31,694 nt of DNA from CANNBR01 sp964592275 (GTDB taxonomy: Bacteria > Babelota > Babeliae > Babelales > CAIQNR01), in NCBI GenBank assembly GCA_964592275.1, contig CAZQDJ010000012.1:1-31694 (forward strand), written 5' to 3'. The position numbers were made by a program, and so were the translations under genes. Positions 1 through 8,306 of the stretch are shown here, piece by piece. Each line of letters begins with the position of its first letter. Position 1 is the stretch's first letter. The notes under the pieces were generated by a model. That model was not told where the DNA came from and did not search any database. It was given only the letters and a program-made list of their open reading frames with translations.

Positions 1-148
1 CGCTAAAGCTTCAGCGTGGCACCACGCCTTAGCCTCGAAGATCACGACGTAGTTTCGTAGACCGCGCCTTAGCCTCGAAGATCACGACGTAGTTTTAACG
101 AAGTTGGATGGCGACGGCGGGTAACGAAGTTGGATGGCGGCGGCGGGT
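1..148. repeat. Modular dispersed repeats, non-coding
   Basis: Positions 25-55 and 65-95 are identical 31-nt direct repeats containing TAGCCTCGAAGATCACGACG. They are followed by two adjacent 26-nt units at 96-121 and 122-147, both carrying CGAAGTTGGATGGCG, with one mismatch between them. A small hairpin GCGTGG-CA-CCACGC lies at 14-27. The same modules recur at 28185-28242 and, as a divergent coding copy on the other strand, inside ftsK at 23627-23678. The segment is much more GC-rich than neighbouring genes. No gene is seen here. Confidence 0.75.
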
Positions 149-280
149 GGATCCCCAACGCTCAGTCATACGCCACTCGTCCATTCGGACGTGGCTACTC
201 CTATCGCTGAGGATGACGGGATTTTTTTAATGTATCTATTAATTTTCGGATAAGCTCTTATCATATCGGATAAACTCTTA
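149..280 (-). mobile_element. MITE-like element, one half only
   Basis: Positions 149-275 are close to the reverse complement of 25110-25225. They share the GGATCCCC start, the internal inverted repeat around CGTCCATTCGGACG, the GGATGAC end and the flanking AATTTTCGGATAAGCT terminus. Only one half of the full element seen at 25114-25440 is present; on the left it joins the modular repeats. No open reading frame of note, so if it moves or moved it would need enzymes from elsewhere. It lies just after the stop of the minus-strand gene that begins at 2965. Confidence 0.7.
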
Positions 281-295
281 GTTTCATTCAAATTC

Positions 296-2965
296 CTACC
301 TAAACCAATGGCTTATCGTATCAACAACATACTGTGCCAAGTGCTTTAACGGTTGAATAATAACAGTGTTTATTACTACCTTTCCAAAATCAAAAACCTG
401 TTTTGCAGAGCTTTCTTGTTTTAGTGCAAGGCTTGGGAATTCGTCAGGATACTGATCATGCTCATTTGTTTCAGGTGCACTCATCAGAGGTGAATGAGCA
501 GGAATAGCATCATGCGTTACTGCAAGTTGACGACCATTTTCGGGATGAATGTTGCTGGTGGTAGGTAAATCGATTGAGTGAGTTTTTTCTGGAGTATCAA
601 GTGCACTAGGTGTTTTTGTTGATTTTTTCACTGGTTCTGCTGAATTTCCAAAGGGTAATTCAAGAACTCGTTGTTTTGCTGCTTGCGCATTAAGTTCTTC
701 TGTGGTGGCAAGAGGGAGCTCAGTTCTTGGTTGTGCCGGTGCAACGTATGGTTTTGAAGCCCAGGCGTTTCGTGCTGCTGCAAGAGAGTTTCCAAGAAGT
801 GGCGCAATTGCTTTTTGTGTTGAACTTAAAACTTGTGAGGGGATAGGTGCAGAGTTATCAATCGTTTCTTCAGGCAGGATCTCTGGTTGTTTTAGCTGAG
901 CTGGTTTTGTTCGTCGAACAGTTTTTGTAAGAGGTTTTGCATCATTATCAAATTCATCATCGTTTTCACGTGATTTTTTATGCTTTTGGGGCGCATCCTC
1001 TTGGATAGCATCCTTTATTTTGTCTTTAAATTGCTCTTCAGTAGGTTTTTCTTTAGCTGGTTCAGATTTCTCTGTAGCTGGTTGAGCGGCAGGTGCTGCA
1101 GGTTGTTGCGCTCCTACTTGAAGAGATTTTTTCTTTTTCTTATCAAGGAAAGACTTACGTTTTTTTGCTTCCGGTGCTGGGGTTGGAGCTGTTGGCTTTT
1201 GCGCTTCTTCTGGTTGTTCTTGTGCTGGAACTATTGGTACTTGAACAGGTGCTTGTTCAAAAGGATGTGTTACAAGTGATTGAAGAGGGGTTGTTATTTT
1301 TGCATAACGTGGCTTTATGGTACGAGGAACCTTTGAAGGGATATGAATAGGAGCTTGAGAGCTTATAGCTTGTTGAGCGCGGTGCGGTGTTATTACTTCT
1401 TCAATCGCTTGGTGGGGACGCACAACGTGTGTGCCAGTTCCAACTGTTGATTTGCCTGATGTAGCTGAAAGCAAAGATGTGGTGGTAGGAGTTTGTGAAG
1501 CGGTCTGATTTTGTTTAATTTGTTTAGCTTCTGCCTCCAAGCGAGCATTAAGTTTTTTGACCTTAATTTTTTTTTCATAAATCTCAATGGCATCGGCTAT
1601 TAATGGTTTTTCTTTTGTTGTACGGGGAGTTTGTCGAACCGGTGGTGTTTTTGGTTGTGGCTGTGTAGGGAATTTTGCCATGTCAGTTCTAAAACGATGT
1701 TCTTCTTTAAAATGTTGAATCATGGTTGTTTGCGTACGTTCGGCTGTTTTGAGCGTTTGTTCAGCATGTTTTTCAACAGCTCGTGTTGTTGGGGTTACAG
1801 TGTGTGCAACAGTGCGAATTACTTGCCGTGTTGCGGGAGCTTGTGTGCGTAAAGTTGCAACGAGATGTTTGGCTGTAGCTGGTTTTTTTGCTGTTAAAAT
1901 GGCAGCAGTACCAGCGCCAAGAGCTACAGCAGTTGAAGCGGTAACGATAGTAGTCAAGGTACTAGGCTGAGCGGTAGTGGTAAGGCTTGCGGTAGTATCT
2001 TTTCCTTGAGTGGTAATCGTAGGGGGCATTATCAATGCCGTAGGTTTTTCTTGAAATGGTACAAGGTCAGTAGTAGGTGCTGTGGTATCAAGAGGAATAA
2101 GATCGGATGGTTTTTCTGATGCAGTAACTAATGCATGAGACAGAGTAGGTTCTTTAATTGTTTCATTTAATACTGGAGCTTGATCAATAACTACCAGGGC
2201 TGTGTCAACAAGTTGTTCTGATGATAAAGATTGAGCTTGTAATGTTAGAGCGTTAAGAGTTTGTTGTTCGCTTGATGGTTGAGCGTCATAGGGTTCAGGA
2301 ACTTCAGAAAGTCGCAGTGGTTCTGTTTCTGCGCAATCAGTATTTGGATACGTACCAAAAGGGAGTACGTCTTCATCGCAATGGGGGGCAAGAGTGGTGC
2401 CTTGTGGTGTTGTAGCAGTTAAAGATTTTTCTTCTTGTTCTTGCTCTGGAGTAGGTGTTTCTTCTAATTCTTCATCTTCTGAGTCAAAAAAGGCACCTTG
2501 AATTTCTTTTATTGGTGGCCCAACAGGTGTTGGTTGTGCGGTTTCTACTTTTGCTTGAGAGCCGCCTTCTCCTCCTCCAATGCCAAAACCCTTAAATGAT
2601 GGTGCAAAAGGAATAAGGCTTGCAGGTTGTTGTTGTAATAGGCTTTGAAAACCTACGGGAATACCAGTTATGCGTAAATGTGCTGGTGCGTAAATGGTGC
2701 TCGCTAGTCCGGTTCCAGCAAAGGGGGTAGAAGTTTTAGGGAATAAAGAAGAAGTAATTATGGTTGGCGCTGTCCAACGAGAAGATGGTGGTTGAGGAAC
2801 AGTGGGAGCCTTTGGAAGGGGAAAAGTAGGTTTTTGTGGTGCATGAGCAATGACTTGTTTAGCATTTTTACCTAAGATGCCAAGTGCCTTTTTAGCGACA
2901 TTCGCGCTAAAAATAGGTGTTGAATTTAAACAAGCTAAAAGAAATAATAATAAACGATTCTTCAT
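296..2965 (-). CDS. Large secreted Pro/Thr/Ala-rich protein, unknown function
   Basis: The product is 889 aa. The reading frame is open further upstream, but the ATG at 2963-2965 is preferred: it has a GGGAGG ribosome site nine bases upstream and begins a clean signal peptide (MKNRLLLFLLACLNSTPIFSA). Most of the chain is low complexity, rich in Pro, Thr, Ala, Gln and Glu and probably disordered. A short hydrophobic Ala/Thr stretch lies near residues 335-355. A strongly basic cluster with KKRK and KKKKK lies near residues 598-615. The last 35 residues look like an amphipathic or hydrophobic helix. I recognise no enzyme domain. In a host-associated bacterium this could be a surface protein or exported effector, but that is inference only. 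The gene has its own promoter and is divergent from the next secreted gene. Confidence 0.8.
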   Translation of the reverse strand: MKNRLLLFLLACLNSTPIFSANVAKKALGILGKNAKQVIAHAPQKPTFPLPKAPTVPQPPSSRWTAPTIITSSLFPKTSTPFAGTGLASTIYAPAHLRITGIPVGFQSLLQQQPASLIPFAPSFKGFGIGGGEGGSQAKVETAQPTPVGPPIKEIQGAFFDSEDEELEETPTPEQEQEEKSLTATTPQGTTLAPHCDEDVLPFGTYPNTDCAETEPLRLSEVPEPYDAQPSSEQQTLNALTLQAQSLSSEQLVDTALVVIDQAPVLNETIKEPTLSHALVTASEKPSDLIPLDTTAPTTDLVPFQEKPTALIMPPTITTQGKDTTASLTTTAQPSTLTTIVTASTAVALGAGTAAILTAKKPATAKHLVATLRTQAPATRQVIRTVAHTVTPTTRAVEKHAEQTLKTAERTQTTMIQHFKEEHRFRTDMAKFPTQPQPKTPPVRQTPRTTKEKPLIADAIEIYEKKIKVKKLNARLEAEAKQIKQNQTASQTPTTTSLLSATSGKSTVGTGTHVVRPHQAIEEVITPHRAQQAISSQAPIHIPSKVPRTIKPRYAKITTPLQSLVTHPFEQAPVQVPIVPAQEQPEEAQKPTAPTPAPEAKKRKSFLDKKKKKSLQVGAQQPAAPAAQPATEKSEPAKEKPTEEQFKDKIKDAIQEDAPQKHKKSRENDDEFDNDAKPLTKTVRRTKPAQLKQPEILPEETIDNSAPIPSQVLSSTQKAIAPLLGNSLAAARNAWASKPYVAPAQPRTELPLATTEELNAQAAKQRVLELPFGNSAEPVKKSTKTPSALDTPEKTHSIDLPTTSNIHPENGRQLAVTHDAIPAHSPLMSAPETNEHDQYPDEFPSLALKQESSAKQVFDFGKVVINTVIIQPLKHLAQYVVDTISHWFR

Positions 2966-3025
2966 GATAGATAACCTCCCAGTTATTGTCTTTATACATA
3001 AGACTACATTCTCCAAATATTCCTC

Positions 3026-3053
3026 AGTATAGATCAAATCAAGATTAATGCAA
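3026..3053 (-). promoter_or_regulatory. Candidate promoter of the 889-aa secreted protein gene
   Basis: Read on the minus strand, TTGCAT and TATACT are separated by 16 bases, about 60 bases upstream of the chosen ATG. This fits a sigma-70-type promoter. It is a pattern match only. Confidence 0.5.
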
Positions 3054-3094
3054 TTGCTATAATTCAATTTGGATTTTAAACACAGAAAGATACT

Positions 3095-3122
3095 CAATAA
3101 CCTTTTTTTAAAAAAGTTATTG
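3095..3122. promoter_or_regulatory. Palindrome in the divergent intergenic region
   Basis: CAATAAC (3095-3101) and GTTATTG (3116-3122) form inverted arms around a T7/A6 tract, giving a long AT-rich palindrome. Its right arm overlaps the -35 of the plus-strand promoter at 3120. A further GGTTATT follows at 3128-3134. It could be an operator or a bidirectional structure between the two divergent secreted-protein genes; its T-tract is part of the stem rather than a tail. Confidence 0.4.
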
Positions 3123-3149
3123 ACGAAAGGTTATTTAAGGTGATATTAT
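3120..3149 (+). promoter_or_regulatory. Candidate promoter for the secreted-protein run at 3312-5630
   Basis: TTGACG and TATTAT are separated by 18 bases. The transcript leader would be about 155 bases. That leader contains an AAGGAGG near 3176 that leads into no usable reading frame. The rest of the gap up to 3311 is AT-rich with nothing else recognised. Confidence 0.5.
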
Positions 3150-3311
3150 TCAATTAGAAACTAATTTTTAAAATAAGGAGGTAGGTTGGGTTGCGAGGTA
3201 AGTAGTGCTAAAAAATAGGATTTTTGTGCTTGAGTTAAGGCAATAAAGGTCTTAAACGTAAAGCGTACAGTGTAAAAAATTAAATTTATAAACATAAAAA
3301 AAGGAATAAGT

Positions 3312-3920
3312 ATGAAAATATTAAAAAAGTTTGCGATTGTGTTGCTGTTATCTGGCGCATGCGGTCTTCAAGCAGCACATTCAGGACATTTATCAGAACA
3401 GGAAGAACCATTTTATCAATTAGGTCCAGAAACTTTTGGTAGAGCACCGATGACTGAGGGGCTTCGAAGAAAGATTACTGTTTTGGCTACTCGTGCGAAG
3501 AAGGACCCGCGTACAACGTATAATGAGTTAATTAGGCAACAACAACAAGAGCATTACAGTCATCTAGAGCATGATCTTACTGCAACAGCATATCCCTTGG
3601 GAAATTTGATAGATCAAGAGCATGATTATTTAGATAGAATAGAGCGTCCTACTGACGATCAGTTGCGTCGAGCTAGTGATATGCAACTTGGAGATAGAAG
3701 AAAGGGGAGCTCTCAGCCCATTGATTTTTATATTGATCATCTAAGAAAACAGGATGAAGCAGTAAGGATAGAGGCTGAGACGATAGCTTATAGAAATAAG
3801 GTTGAATTTGAAAAGCGTCGTAAAGAACAAGAAGAGCTAGAGGCAGCTGCTCAAAGAGAAGTACGTGCTGCAGAAACAGCAAGAAAAATAAAAGAGGATC
3901 AATTTAAAATGCCTGATTAA
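3312..3920 (+). CDS. Small secreted protein, unknown function
   Basis: The product is 202 aa. A signal peptide is evident (MKILKKFAIVLLLSGACGLQAA), with cleavage likely after the Ala pair. The ATG has an AAAGGAA ribosome site. The mature protein is hydrophilic. Its C-terminal third (from about residue 135) is charged and Glu/Arg/Lys-rich and looks like a long helix or coiled coil. I recognise no domain. It is the first of three consecutive plus-strand genes encoding exported proteins, probably in one transcript ending at the terminator at 5661. Confidence 0.75.
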   Translation: MKILKKFAIVLLLSGACGLQAAHSGHLSEQEEPFYQLGPETFGRAPMTEGLRRKITVLATRAKKDPRTTYNELIRQQQQEHYSHLEHDLTATAYPLGNLIDQEHDYLDRIERPTDDQLRRASDMQLGDRRKGSSQPIDFYIDHLRKQDEAVRIEAETIAYRNKVEFEKRRKEQEELEAAAQREVRAAETARKIKEDQFKMPD

Positions 3921-4010
3921 TACACAATTTTAGAAAATAAAAGAAGTAAATCGTAATCGAGGTCGAGTGTTTCGACATTTGGCCTCGGTAATTAAAAGGG
4001 AGAGTTCGAT

Positions 4011-5102
4011 ATGAAAAAAATAGAAATAAGCATGATGCTGATGATCTTTGGAGTAATGTCTGAGCTTAAGTCGGCGGCAGCTTTGCAAGTAGTTAATGAT
4101 CCTCTTTATTTGGAGCAACAACAAAAAAGAGAGCATAGGTATGAGGATGTTCCTAAAAGTACTGTGGTGCATGATTATGAGTATGATGCTCCAGCTAGTG
4201 TGGTTTCTAAAGTGGTTCCATCATGGGACCCTTCAACTTACGAAGTAGCACTTAAGGCAACAACACCACGACACGTGCCAACACCAGCGCCTAGAGTTGG
4301 AACGCCAGTATCTGCTGTAGAACAAACATTTGAAATGCCAAGGGAAGTTTTTGAATATTATTTTAAAGATATTGAAGTAAAAGAAGGAAGCGTGAGCTCG
4401 GAAAAAATTTATGGAGTAAAGTTTTTAGCATGTGCCATTGATGAGAAAATAGTGAAAATGAAGCACTCTTTTGATTCTTTTACCCCCGAGCAACGAGGCG
4501 AAATCATACAATTGGTTAAAGAATTTAATGTGTTGCTCCTTGATTTTTATGCGGTATTGTTTGGCAAAAAAAGCAAAAAGTCTTCTTTTACGCATAAAAG
4601 AACTGATGAAAATCTTAAAGAAATTGAAAAAATTATTAATAATTTAGCAAGCAAACAAAAAGAAATTGATGATAAAATTAATGAATTAGTTAGACCTAAA
4701 GCACAAAAAGAAGCTGTTGAGAAAGAAAAAAGAAGAGCGACATTTGAAACAGTAGAAGAGTTAGATAAAATACGCCTTCAAAAGTTTTCGCAAGAAGCGG
4801 ATAAAACTATAAAAGATCCTTCAAAATTTGAAGATTTTAAAGTGATTGTAGCTGATTTATATAAAGGATCTTTGACTCCTGAAACGCAAAGAAAAATTGC
4901 TGAGCGTGTGAATGAAGTCAGTGCGCATGTGGAGAAAGCTGCATCACTGAAAAATAGAAAAGAATTCCGTAGTAGTCATATTGTTGTGATAGGTAGTGAT
5001 GGTAAAGAGTATGTGGTGCCGCACGCTTTTGAACTTGGAGAAGACCGTGGTCTTTATGGTACTGGGGCATATCGTGATTGGTCGTCAAATTATGATTTGT
5101 AA
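4011..5102 (+). CDS. Secreted coiled-coil protein, unknown function
   Basis: The product is 363 aa. The N-terminus (MKKIEISMMLMIFGVMSELKSAAA) reads as a signal peptide, and a GGGAGAG site sits ahead of the ATG. Residues 30-110 are Pro/Val/Thr-rich and probably disordered. Residues 115-190 look helical. From about 195 to 270 there is a strong Lys/Glu coiled-coil pattern. The last 40 residues contain Gly, His and Tyr and may fold separately. No known family recognised. The 90-bp gap before it holds an imperfect hairpin (CGAGG...CCTCG at 3958-3987) without a T-tail. Only four bases separate it from the following frame. Confidence 0.75.
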   Translation: MKKIEISMMLMIFGVMSELKSAAALQVVNDPLYLEQQQKREHRYEDVPKSTVVHDYEYDAPASVVSKVVPSWDPSTYEVALKATTPRHVPTPAPRVGTPVSAVEQTFEMPREVFEYYFKDIEVKEGSVSSEKIYGVKFLACAIDEKIVKMKHSFDSFTPEQRGEIIQLVKEFNVLLLDFYAVLFGKKSKKSSFTHKRTDENLKEIEKIINNLASKQKEIDDKINELVRPKAQKEAVEKEKRRATFETVEELDKIRLQKFSQEADKTIKDPSKFEDFKVIVADLYKGSLTPETQRKIAERVNEVSAHVEKAASLKNRKEFRSSHIVVIGSDGKEYVVPHAFELGEDRGLYGTGAYRDWSSNYDL

Positions 5103-5144
5103 CGTATGAAATTTTTTAATAGTTCCCCAAAGAGGGATTTTAAC

Positions 5145-5630
5145 ATGTGGAGAAAGAAGATGAAAATGAAAAAATCTAAAATAAGTTTGCTTGTTTTGTT
5201 AGCTGCGTATGCAGGCACAAGTAAAACCGCGGGGTATCCGAGTGATGAGGATCTTCTGAAATCTAAATGGCCTGAGGAGCTTGTTCATGAGGCCGGGCAA
5301 CATGAACAAGATACAGCTACTGCCTCATTGGTTCGCGATAGTAAAGAAGCTCTTAGATTTCGTAAAGCAATATTAGAAGATATACACAAGAAACAATTTG
5401 CAGAGACACTAGAAGGAGAATTAAGAAAAATTATAAGTATTTTAGAAGATTCGACTAAGAGATATTATGCTTCTAATTATGAAGATCTGCCTGCTATAAA
5501 GAGTAATATGAGCCTTCCTTGGATATCTGAGCATGATCGGAAAAAACTTGAAGTGATGCATGAAAAGATTACTGCAAATAAAAAAGCATCAGATGAAAAG
5601 ACATATAATTATACATTTGAAGAAATTTAA
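5145..5630 (+). CDS. Small secreted protein, unknown function
   Basis: The frame is open from an ATG at 5106, but the better starts are ATG 5145 (after AAAGAGGGA) or ATG 5160 (after GGAGAAAG). Both give a Lys-rich n-region and the hydrophobic core ISLLVLLAAYAGTSKTAG, i.e. a signal peptide. From 5145 the protein is 161 aa. The mature part is hydrophilic, helical and highly charged, with no recognised domain. It is the last gene of the secreted trio and is followed by a strong terminator. Confidence 0.7.
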   Translation: MWRKKMKMKKSKISLLVLLAAYAGTSKTAGYPSDEDLLKSKWPEELVHEAGQHEQDTATASLVRDSKEALRFRKAILEDIHKKQFAETLEGELRKIISILEDSTKRYYASNYEDLPAIKSNMSLPWISEHDRKKLEVMHEKITANKKASDEKTYNYTFEEI

Positions 5631-5660
5631 AAACTAGTAAGCTTTTTTCTTAAATTGTAA

Positions 5661-5699
5661 AGCCTCGGATCTTAAAAAAGTCCGAGGCTCTTTTTTTTT
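5661..5699. terminator. Rho-independent terminator between convergent genes
   Basis: AGCCTCGGA (5661-5669) and TCCGAGGCT (5681-5689) pair perfectly and are followed by C and a run of T. It ends the plus-strand secreted-protein run. It lies just beyond the lepA stop and may serve both directions. Confidence 0.9.
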
Positions 5700-5705
5700 A
5701 TGTAT

Positions 5706-7526
5706 CTAATCGTTTTTAAGAATCGTTAAGAAGGCTTCTTGTGGCACTTCCACATTGCCCACTTGTTTCATACGTTTTTTACCTTCTTTTTGCTTTTCAA
5801 GAAGTTTGCGTTTACGTGAAATATCACCACCGTAACATTTTGCCGTTACGTTCTTACGAAGTGGGGCAACGCGTTCACGAGCGATAATGTTTGCTCCGAT
5901 AGCAGCTTGAATCACTACTTCAAAAAGCTGGCGTGGAATAGCTTTACGTAATTTTTCACATAATGCTCTGCCAAGGTAGGCGGTGTTTTCTTTGTGAGTG
6001 ATAACTGCGAGTGCATCGACTGGTTTGCCGTTTAAAAGAATATCCATTTTAACAAGATCGGCTGGTTCATAACCTGCTACTTCATAATCAAAGCTTGCAT
6101 AGCCTGATGAGAGCGATTTGAGTTTGTCATAAAAATCAGTAGCTATTTCATTGAGTGGAAGACGATATTTGAGAATAACGCGACCTTCATCAAGGTAGGT
6201 CATATCAAGTTGTATGCCTCGTTTTTTCTGACACAAATCTAAAATATTTCCGAGGTATTCTGTTGGAACAATAATGGTTGCTTTAATGATAGGTTCGTAG
6301 ATTTCATCAATATAGTTGCGTTCTGGAAAGTCGGCAGGATTTTCGATTTCAATCATGTTTCCATTGGTGAGTTTAAGTTGATAGCGCACGCTTGGAGCGG
6401 TGATAATAACCGACATATTGTATTCTTGTTCAAGCCGTTGCTTAAAAACATCAGCATGCAAAAGTCCCAAGAAACCGCATCTAAAACCAAGGCCAAGTGC
6501 AGGCGATGATTTTTTTTCAATGCCAACGCTCGCATCGTTTAAGGTTAGTTTTTCAATAGCATCTTGAAGTAATTCAAACTCACTGTTTTCGACAGGAAAA
6601 ATACCGGCAAATACCATAGGCTTTGCGGGTCTAAATCCAGGAAAGGGAGTGACGGGAGCTTTTGGTGAAAAGATAGTGTCCCCAATACGAGCTTCGCGCA
6701 CCGTTTTCATACCCATGATTGCATAGCCTACTTGTCCTGCATAGAGGCAATCGGTTGGTGTTGGTTCTGGATACATAACGCCGATATCAAGAACTTCGTA
6801 ACGGGCTCCCCCTTGTGCTAAACTAACCGTTTCTCCTTTTTTCATGTAGCCGCTTTCAAGAGTTACCAAACAGATAACGCCACGGTATTCGTCAAACCAT
6901 GAATCAAAAAGAAGTGCTTTTAAAGAACCAGTAGGATTGGTAGTAGGTGCTGGGATGCGTTCAACGATGGCATCTAAAATTTCTTTGATACCGATACCCA
7001 TTTTTGCAGAAGCGAGTAAAAGTTCGTCTTTTTTATAATCAAAAAGGATAGAAAGTTCACGGGCAACTTTATCAACATCTGCATTTGCCATATCGATTTT
7101 GTTAACAACCGGGAGAATGGTTAAATCTTGTTCAAAAGCGAGGTAAAAATTGGCCATGGTCTGAGCTTGTACTCCTTGGCAGGCATCAACAAGTAATAAT
7201 GCCCCTTGGCAAGCATATAAAGATCGCGATACCTCATAACTAAAATCAACGTGGCCGGGAGTATCGATGAGATTGAGAAGATACTGTTCTCCCTTGTATT
7301 CATAGACCATGGAAGCTGTCTGTGCTTTGACAGTGATTCCTCGTTCCTTTTCAACCTGGAGTTTGTCCATAAAAAGATCATTTTTTGTTCTGGTTGAAAG
7401 AGTGCCGGTTACTTCTAAAAGGCGATCTGATAAGGTTGATTTTCCATGATCAATGTGTGCGATAACAGAAAAATTTCTGACTTTATCGGGGGTAAAGGTT
7501 TTTAAATTTTCTTTGGTGAGTTTCAT
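5706..7526 (-). CDS. lepA: Elongation factor 4 (LepA), ribosome back-translocase GTPase
   Basis: The 606-aa length is that of the family. It binds the ribosome and uses GTP, acting on stalled or mistranslocated complexes. Visible motifs include the P-loop AHIDHGKST near residue 22, RGIT (switch I), DTPGHVDF (G3), NKID (G4) and a SAK motif (G5). EF-G-like domains follow, then the LepA-specific C-terminal region with the conserved end GKKRMKQVGNVEVPQEAF. The final tail is short. It sits alone on the minus strand, downstream of the HepT/MntA cassette. Its own promoter lies within a 42-bp repeat at 7575-7616. Ribosome site weak (GGAATCGT). Confidence 0.97.
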   Translation of the reverse strand: MKLTKENLKTFTPDKVRNFSVIAHIDHGKSTLSDRLLEVTGTLSTRTKNDLFMDKLQVEKERGITVKAQTASMVYEYKGEQYLLNLIDTPGHVDFSYEVSRSLYACQGALLLVDACQGVQAQTMANFYLAFEQDLTILPVVNKIDMANADVDKVARELSILFDYKKDELLLASAKMGIGIKEILDAIVERIPAPTTNPTGSLKALLFDSWFDEYRGVICLVTLESGYMKKGETVSLAQGGARYEVLDIGVMYPEPTPTDCLYAGQVGYAIMGMKTVREARIGDTIFSPKAPVTPFPGFRPAKPMVFAGIFPVENSEFELLQDAIEKLTLNDASVGIEKKSSPALGLGFRCGFLGLLHADVFKQRLEQEYNMSVIITAPSVRYQLKLTNGNMIEIENPADFPERNYIDEIYEPIIKATIIVPTEYLGNILDLCQKKRGIQLDMTYLDEGRVILKYRLPLNEIATDFYDKLKSLSSGYASFDYEVAGYEPADLVKMDILLNGKPVDALAVITHKENTAYLGRALCEKLRKAIPRQLFEVVIQAAIGANIIARERVAPLRKNVTAKCYGGDISRKRKLLEKQKEGKKRMKQVGNVEVPQEAFLTILKND

Positions 7527-7574
7527 ACGATTCCGTGGCTTGGGTGGTTTTTTCCAGATTTATTGGAAACTAGG

Positions 7575-7616
7575 TTTAAAATTGTAAAGCAAGCGGCTCA
7601 GTTTGTAAAACAAGTG
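7575..7616. repeat. 42-bp direct repeat, copy 1 (lepA promoter copy)
   Basis: It matches 8688-8729 at 40 of 42 positions. The two copies bracket the three-gene HepT/MntA cassette. On the minus strand the repeat contains a near-consensus promoter. Confidence 0.9.
7581..7609 (-). promoter_or_regulatory. Candidate lepA promoter
   Basis: On the minus strand TTTACA and TACAAT are separated by exactly 17 bases, about 55 bases ahead of the lepA ATG. The same promoter is present in the second repeat copy. Confidence 0.65.
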
Positions 7617-7621
7617 CCAAG

Positions 7622-7924
7622 TTATTGAGGAATCTCTTTGTCGCCTTGAATGCGCACAAGGTCTTTTCTAATGATATCTTTGAAATCTTGTTTACATTTG
7701 TTCCAATCAACAACATCAACCGTATAAGGCAATTTTGATTCTTCAAAGTCTTCTTTGATATCGGAAAGTATATGAAGAGGTACGTATTCAATAAAACAAA
7801 GATCAAGGTCAGAAAATTTTTTGGGATTGCCGCGAGCGCGCGATCCAAATGCATAAAAGGTGTAGGGATATTTGGCCAAGATATTCAGAATGATTTTTAG
7901 ATGTCTTTCTTCGGTGTAAATCAT
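7622..7924 (-). CDS. mntA: MntA-type minimal nucleotidyltransferase antitoxin
   Basis: The product is 100 aa. It has the minimal nucleotidyltransferase signature: GSRARG at residues 27-32, SDLDL with Asp39 and Asp41, and a likely third acidic residue at Asp70 (TVDVVD). In characterised HepT/MntA pairs the nucleotidyltransferase adds AMP units to a tyrosine of the HEPN toxin and silences it. The ATG overlaps the toxin's TGA stop as ATGA, so the two are translationally coupled. It is the last gene of a three-gene minus-strand operon. The function is family inference, but motif and context agree. Confidence 0.88.
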   Translation of the reverse strand: MIYTEERHLKIILNILAKYPYTFYAFGSRARGNPKKFSDLDLCFIEYVPLHILSDIKEDFEESKLPYTVDVVDWNKCKQDFKDIIRKDLVRIQGDKEIPQ

Positions 7925-8304
7925 AAACGGGATTCTAGTCTTTTAATCAATTTGTCGAGTTCTTGAGAGAATGATTCAAAAATCATTACAACGTCATCGA
8001 TGATTTCTTGTTCGTAGGTATGAGAAGTTATATTACGAGTTTCTTGAAAGTCAAACCAAATTTCTAGATTGTCTATAAGCCTCTCTAAAGCAGCTTTTCT
8101 GAAAGCGTTTTTTGGAGTACCTACTGTAAATCCTTCAGATTCAAAAATTTTTTTTATTGTTTTCCATGAAAGTTCATAACAAAATTCAAATGCTTGAATG
8201 GTTCCAACTATATTTTGTTCAGTTGTGAGATTTTTTCTAAATTTTTCGAATATCTGCTGTGCTCGCTTTAGTCTTTCAATGTTGAGCGCGGCGATTGTTT
8301 TCAT
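7921..8304 (-). CDS. hepT: HepT-type HEPN ribonuclease toxin
   Basis: The product is 127 aa and resembles the HI0074-like family of nucleotidyltransferase substrate-binding proteins. The catalytic RX4HXY motif is intact: Arg90, His95 and Tyr97 in RNITSHTY. Tyr97 is the expected site modified by the MntA partner. The conserved N-terminal helices (e.g. AFEFCYELSWKTIK) are also recognisable. HEPN toxins cleave RNA and arrest growth when not neutralised. It ends in TGA overlapping mntA's start, and its own ATG is two bases after the stop of the upstream small gene. The order toxin then antitoxin is usual for the family. Confidence 0.88.
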   Translation of the reverse strand: MKTIAALNIERLKRAQQIFEKFRKNLTTEQNIVGTIQAFEFCYELSWKTIKKIFESEGFTVGTPKNAFRKAALERLIDNLEIWFDFQETRNITSHTYEQEIIDDVVMIFESFSQELDKLIKRLESRL

Positions 8305-8306
8305 TA

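Noticed and set aside
1..148. Short regular repeats as a CRISPR array
   Set aside because: Only two copies of each unit, with no unique spacers of uniform length and no cas genes.
980..1350. Hydrophobic, Cys/Phe/Leu-rich frames on the plus strand
   Set aside because: They are shadows of the low-complexity 889-aa minus-strand gene, with no ribosome site or domain pattern.
3174..3200. AAGGAGG in the leader before 3312 as the start of a small gene
   Set aside because: The only nearby start (TTG) leads to a stop after four codons.
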